DNA from: a bacterium
GTDB lineage: Bacteria > Patescibacteriota > Saccharimonadia > Saccharimonadales > Saccharimonadaceae
Direction of reading: 5' to 3'
Length of the DNA: 7,951 nt
Assembly (NCBI GenBank): GCA_029565375.1
Contig: JAKQOF010000085.1
Coordinates: 1-7,951, forward strand
Positions 5,639 through 7,951 of the stretch are shown here, one piece after another. A program made the translations under genes and the position numbers. The stretch's first letter is position 1. Every line of letters begins with the position of its first letter. The notes below the pieces were generated by a model that saw only the letters and a program-made list of their open reading frames with translations, did not search any database and was not told where the DNA came from.

Positions 5639-6868
5639 TTATCGCTGAGCGTCAATAAAGGTGTGGGCTTTACCACTTGCACCAGCACGACCTGTTCGGC
5701 CAATACGGTGAATGTAGTCTTCGTAGTTCTGTGGCGTGTCAAAGTTAATCACGTGTGACACATTTGGAATGTCGAGTCCACGAGCAGCAACGTCAGTTGC
5801 AACAAGTACACGTACGCGTTCGTCTTTGAACTGCTTCAACGCACGTTGGCGTTGTGATTGGTTTTTGTTACCGTGAATCGCAACAGATGGAATACCGCTG
5901 TTATCCAAGTGATCACTCAATCGTTGAACGCCAAACTTGGTCTCGCCAAAGACAAGAACCTTGTCATAATCTGCGCCCTTCAACATCTCTGTCAAAAGTT
6001 CGAGTTTATGTGTCTTGTCGCGTGATTCAATAACTGTCTGTTCAACATGCTCGCTCGTCTCGGCTGTTCGTACAGATACTGTCACAGGATCTTTCAAGAA
6101 CGTATTTACCAAGACTTGAATCTCAGGTGTAATCGTTGCACTAAAGAACAATGTCTGACGTTCAACCGGCATACCGTTTACGATAGCGCGGATGTCAGGC
6201 AAGAAGCCCATATCAAGCATACGGTCAGCTTCATCAAGAACCAATGTTGTCATGCGATCAAGTGGGATCAGGCGACGGTTAATAAGGTCCTTCAAACGCC
6301 CTGGTGTACCAATAATAAATTGAGGACGACGCTTCAAGTCGCGCATTTGACGATCAACACTCACACCACCAACGATCAACGCTGAGTAGAGGTTAAGGCC
6401 GTAAGCAAACTCACGGAACTGCTCGTCAATTTGCTGTGCAAGCTCACGCGTTGGCGCAATGATCAACACAGTTGGAGAGGTATGTGTACCAGTCTCGCGT
6501 TGAACAATTGGTAACAAGAAGGCAGCAGTCTTACCTGTACCAGTGTTAGCAAGTCCAATTAAATCTTTACCCTCAAGGATTGAAGGAATAGATTGGTCTT
6601 GAATCGCGCTTGGAATCTCGTAACCTTTTTTTGTAATGTTTTCGTGCAGTTGCTTGCTAAATGGAAAGTCAGCAAACTTGTGCTTCGACTCGTACACGAC
6701 TTCGTCAGCCTTAAGGACTGCTTTGTTAATAAATTTACTTGGGTGAATGTACTTCTTTGCAGGACCCTTTGAGCCACCGCCACGGCGTGCGCCGCCAAAA
6801 GAACCGCCACGGCTTCCGCCTGGACGAGAGTTACTAGAGCCACCGAAGCGACGTTGTTGATATGCCAT
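5639..6868 (-). CDS. DEAD-box RNA helicase with N-terminal RGG/Gly-rich tail
   Basis: This ATP-dependent RNA helicase (RhlE/CshA-like) unwinds short RNA duplexes in ribosome assembly, mRNA decay or cold adaptation. All core motifs are visible in order: Q motif GYEIPSAIQ (82-90), Walker A ANTGTGKT (107-114), Ia APTRELAQQ (138-146), Ib TPGR (188-191), DEAD (212-215), SAT (243-245), motif IV VLVFGETK (304-311), motif V ATDVAARGLD (357-366) and motif VI HRIGRTGRAG (387-396). The first 36 residues are Gly/Arg/Ser rich with RGG-type repeats, likely a disordered RNA-binding tail. The chain ends 13 residues after motif VI, so the usual C-terminal extension is missing; the tail has in effect moved to the N-terminus. 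AGAAAGG lies 9 nt before the ATG. The gene has its own promoter, a long leader and a terminator, so it is probably monocistronic. Confidence 0.95.
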   Translation of the reverse strand: MAYQQRRFGGSSNSRPGGSRGGSFGGARRGGGSKGPAKKYIHPSKFINKAVLKADEVVYESKHKFADFPFSKQLHENITKKGYEIPSAIQDQSIPSILEGKDLIGLANTGTGKTAAFLLPIVQRETGTHTSPTVLIIAPTRELAQQIDEQFREFAYGLNLYSALIVGGVSVDRQMRDLKRRPQFIIGTPGRLKDLINRRLIPLDRMTTLVLDEADRMLDMGFLPDIRAIVNGMPVERQTLFFSATITPEIQVLVNTFLKDPVTVSVRTAETSEHVEQTVIESRDKTHKLELLTEMLKGADYDKVLVFGETKFGVQRLSDHLDNSGIPSVAIHGNKNQSQRQRALKQFKDERVRVLVATDVAARGLDIPNVSHVINFDTPQNYEDYIHRIGRTGRAGASGKAHTFIDAQR

Positions 6869-6994
6869 ATAAAATAGCCTTTCTGATTAGTTGATTGCTG
6901 TTTTGCAGTCTTATCGCTTACGAAGACGTAAGTGTGAGAGAACAGCGAGATTATATTCTATGATAGAAGAGGCTCGACATTCATCGAATGCAAT
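6869..6994 (-). promoter_or_regulatory. Long, potentially structured 5' leader of the helicase mRNA
   Basis: From the upstream promoter the predicted leader is about 125 nt, long for this compact genome. It can form a 6-bp hairpin CUUACG-UCUU-CGUAAG (6917-6932), enclosed by a GCUGUU/AACAGC stem (6897-6902 with 6941-6946) that ends 12 nt before the AGAAAGG ribosome site (6878-6884). Alternative pairing of UCGC with GCGA next to the inner hairpin could compete. Long structured leaders are known on cold-shock helicase genes in other bacteria; a regulatory role here is inference. No known riboswitch was recognised. Confidence 0.4.
6950..6968 (-). promoter_or_regulatory. Possible second helicase promoter with palindromic operator
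   Basis: A perfect TATAAT lies at 6950-6955 on the minus strand. Directly upstream and overlapping it by neither more nor less than zero bases is the 13-bp palindrome TTCTAT-N-ATAGAA (6956-6968), which would occupy the promoter spacer. No good -35 box is found at 16-19 bp. It could be an activator-dependent promoter with operator, or a chance AT-rich palindrome. Confidence 0.3.
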
Positions 6995-7000
6995 ACTCTA

Positions 7001-7029
7001 ATAATAGCACACTCTTTATATTTTTGCAA
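7001..7029 (-). promoter_or_regulatory. Extended -10 promoter for the DEAD-box helicase
   Basis: On the minus strand -35 TTGCAA (7024-7029) and -10 TATTAT (7001-7006) are separated by exactly 17 bp, and the -10 is preceded by TGC, giving TGnTATTAT. The architecture is the same as the promoter at 524-552. The box starts 15 bp after the stop codon of the protease gene. No clear terminator lies between them. Confidence 0.7.
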
Positions 7030-7044
7030 GCAGCGTAAGCATGT

Positions 7045-7951
7045 TTAACTTTGTCGTCGGTGTTGTCGGGTGAAGTGAATAATCAGGATGCCAATGACGA
7101 CAACGGCAATGAAGCCAACTGCCGCCAGGACAATCAGCGCGTTCACAAGTGTTGTACGTGCCTGATACGAACTCGAGGCATCAGTCGCACTTCCTACCTG
7201 AGCGCGTGCAACTGACAAAAATGACGGCACGAGATAGTTCGCTGGATAGGCTGCTTGCACTTTCGTAAACAACCGAAGCGCCTCATTATAGTCACCTTTC
7301 ACGTATGCATCGAGGCCTGCTGACCAATCATCAGATACACCGCCTGCCTGCAAACGAATACCGTTTTTATCAAGAAGCGCCTTGATGTCAGCGATGTCAC
7401 GCACCTGACCATCACCATAACACTTTAAATCAGGACATTCTAATACACTGTAGGTATTCAGGCCGATTTGCTCTCCGGAGTCATTAATGGCTGGACCGCC
7501 ACTATTGCCCTGGCCTATTGGTACTGTCGTTGCAATGATATTGCGTCCACCAACATTCGCGTCTTTCGTAATTCCTTTTACTTTCCCCTGAGTAATGCTT
7601 GGAATCTCTTGGGTAAGTTCACTATCAACACCATTAATTGCCGACGGAAAGCCAATTGCCGTTAACTGATCACCAGGCTTTACAGTCGCAATGCTACCCA
7701 GGCGAATAAACGGAAAAGATCCCTCGGCTTTTAGCAAAGCAACGTCTGAACTTGTAAACTGACCGCTCGCAAGCGCCGCATCTGAGGTTGCTTCATCAAA
7801 ATCTTGGTCAACAAGCGTTGCCTCAACGACAGTCTTTCCATAGCGAAGGTCTAATCGATTATCAACCTCATCGATCTGAATCGGAATATTTGATAGTTGC
7901 ACAGCGTACTGCATTGTCGTAGCACTCGCGGAGAACTGGCTATCTGGTATC
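7045..7951 (-). CDS. Trypsin-like serine protease with TPR-like segment and C-terminal membrane anchor, partial at N-terminus
   Basis: The frame is open through the window edge: 12 sense codons precede the first ATG at 7914, so that ATG is probably internal. Residue numbers here count from it. The visible part is the second half of an S1C (HtrA/DegP-like) protease: SSDVALLKAEG carries the catalytic Asp (D57), GDQLTAIGFP (81-90) is typical of the family, and PIGQGNSGGPAIN holds the catalytic Ser (S138). The His would lie upstream, outside the window. Two cysteines (160 and 165) could form a disulfide, as expected for an exported protein. Instead of a PDZ domain there is a TPR-like helix pair (about 196-240, with GDYNEALRLFTKV). 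A membrane helix (about 257-279) and a basic tail RQHRRQS follow. Positive-inside logic places the protease outside the cell, tethered at its C-terminus. Confidence 0.85.
   Translation of the reverse strand, partial: IPDSQFSASATTMQYAVQLSNIPIQIDEVDNRLDLRYGKTVVEATLVDQDFDEATSDAALASGQFTSSDVALLKAEGSFPFIRLGSIATVKPGDQLTAIGFPSAINGVDSELTQEIPSITQGKVKGITKDANVGGRNIIATTVPIGQGNSGGPAINDSGEQIGLNTYSVLECPDLKCYGDGQVRDIADIKALLDKNGIRLQAGGVSDDWSAGLDAYVKGDYNEALRLFTKVQAAYPANYLVPSFLSVARAQVGSATDASSSYQARTTLVNALIVLAAVGFIAVVVIGILIIHFTRQHRRQS

Noticed and set aside
6559..6843. Minus-strand open frame overlapping the helicase N-terminus in another frame
   Set aside because: The repetitive Ala/Val-rich start is the out-of-frame reading of the Gly/Arg tail; the helicase frame has every DEAD-box motif.
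7024..7044. Possible terminator hairpin after the protease gene (TGCTTACGCTGCTTGCA)
   Set aside because: The potential stem has two central mismatches and short arms, and the A-rich sequence that follows is not a U-tract on the minus strand.
6869..7044. tRNA or known riboswitch in the helicase upstream region
   Set aside because: No cloverleaf, T-loop GGTTCRA sequence or known aptamer core could be recognised; only short hairpins are seen.

Overview
The window is a compact, gene-dense bacterial segment of roughly 45% GC (estimated by eye). Every supported gene lies on the minus strand, so transcription runs from high to low coordinates. Gene content and style (GatCAB operon, short proteins, stop-start overlaps, an RGG-rich DEAD-box helicase, a membrane-anchored trypsin-like protease) suggest a Patescibacteria/CPR genome, most likely Saccharibacteria-like. 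That placement comes from recognising protein styles, not from a search. All nine complete genes stop with TAA or TAG and none with TGA. The reading frames make sense with the standard code.

Layout in transcription order. (1) 7951-7045: C-terminal part of a secreted or membrane-anchored trypsin-like serine protease with a TPR-like segment and a C-terminal membrane anchor; its N-terminus lies outside the window. (2) 7029-6869: a well-formed extended -10 promoter and a leader of about 125 nt, with a palindrome, a second TATAAT box and nested hairpins, leading into (3) a DEAD-box RNA helicase (6868-5639) with an N-terminal RGG/glycine-rich tail and almost nothing after motif VI. (4) A hairpin terminator (5619-5594). 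It overlaps (5) a promoter whose -10 TATAAT box lies only 6 nt before the gatC ATG, which predicts a leaderless transcript.

(6) This promoter should drive a six-gene chain with no intergenic space: gatC, gatA, a small membrane-anchored HEPN-like gene, gatB, a P-loop kinase and a GalU-type nucleotidyltransferase (5563-555). The first three junctions are all TAATG stop-start overlaps; the last two are 14- and 17-nt overlaps. GatCAB converts misacylated Glu-tRNA(Gln) and/or Asp-tRNA(Asn). GalU makes UDP-glucose for envelope glycans. The HEPN-like protein and the kinase have no established role here. (7) A second extended -10 promoter, with the same architecture as the helicase promoter, then starts a two-gene unit of a small single-pass membrane protein and a YtxH-family protein (500-1), the latter cut by the window edge.

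The most interesting item is the gene at 3481-3900. It has an N-terminal membrane segment and an R-x4-H motif (RNRIAH) like that of HEPN ribonucleases, and it is translationally coupled between the two catalytic subunits of the tRNA-dependent amidotransferase. No CRISPR array, tRNA, rRNA, insertion sequence or prophage feature was found. No gene-free stretch exceeds about 180 bases.
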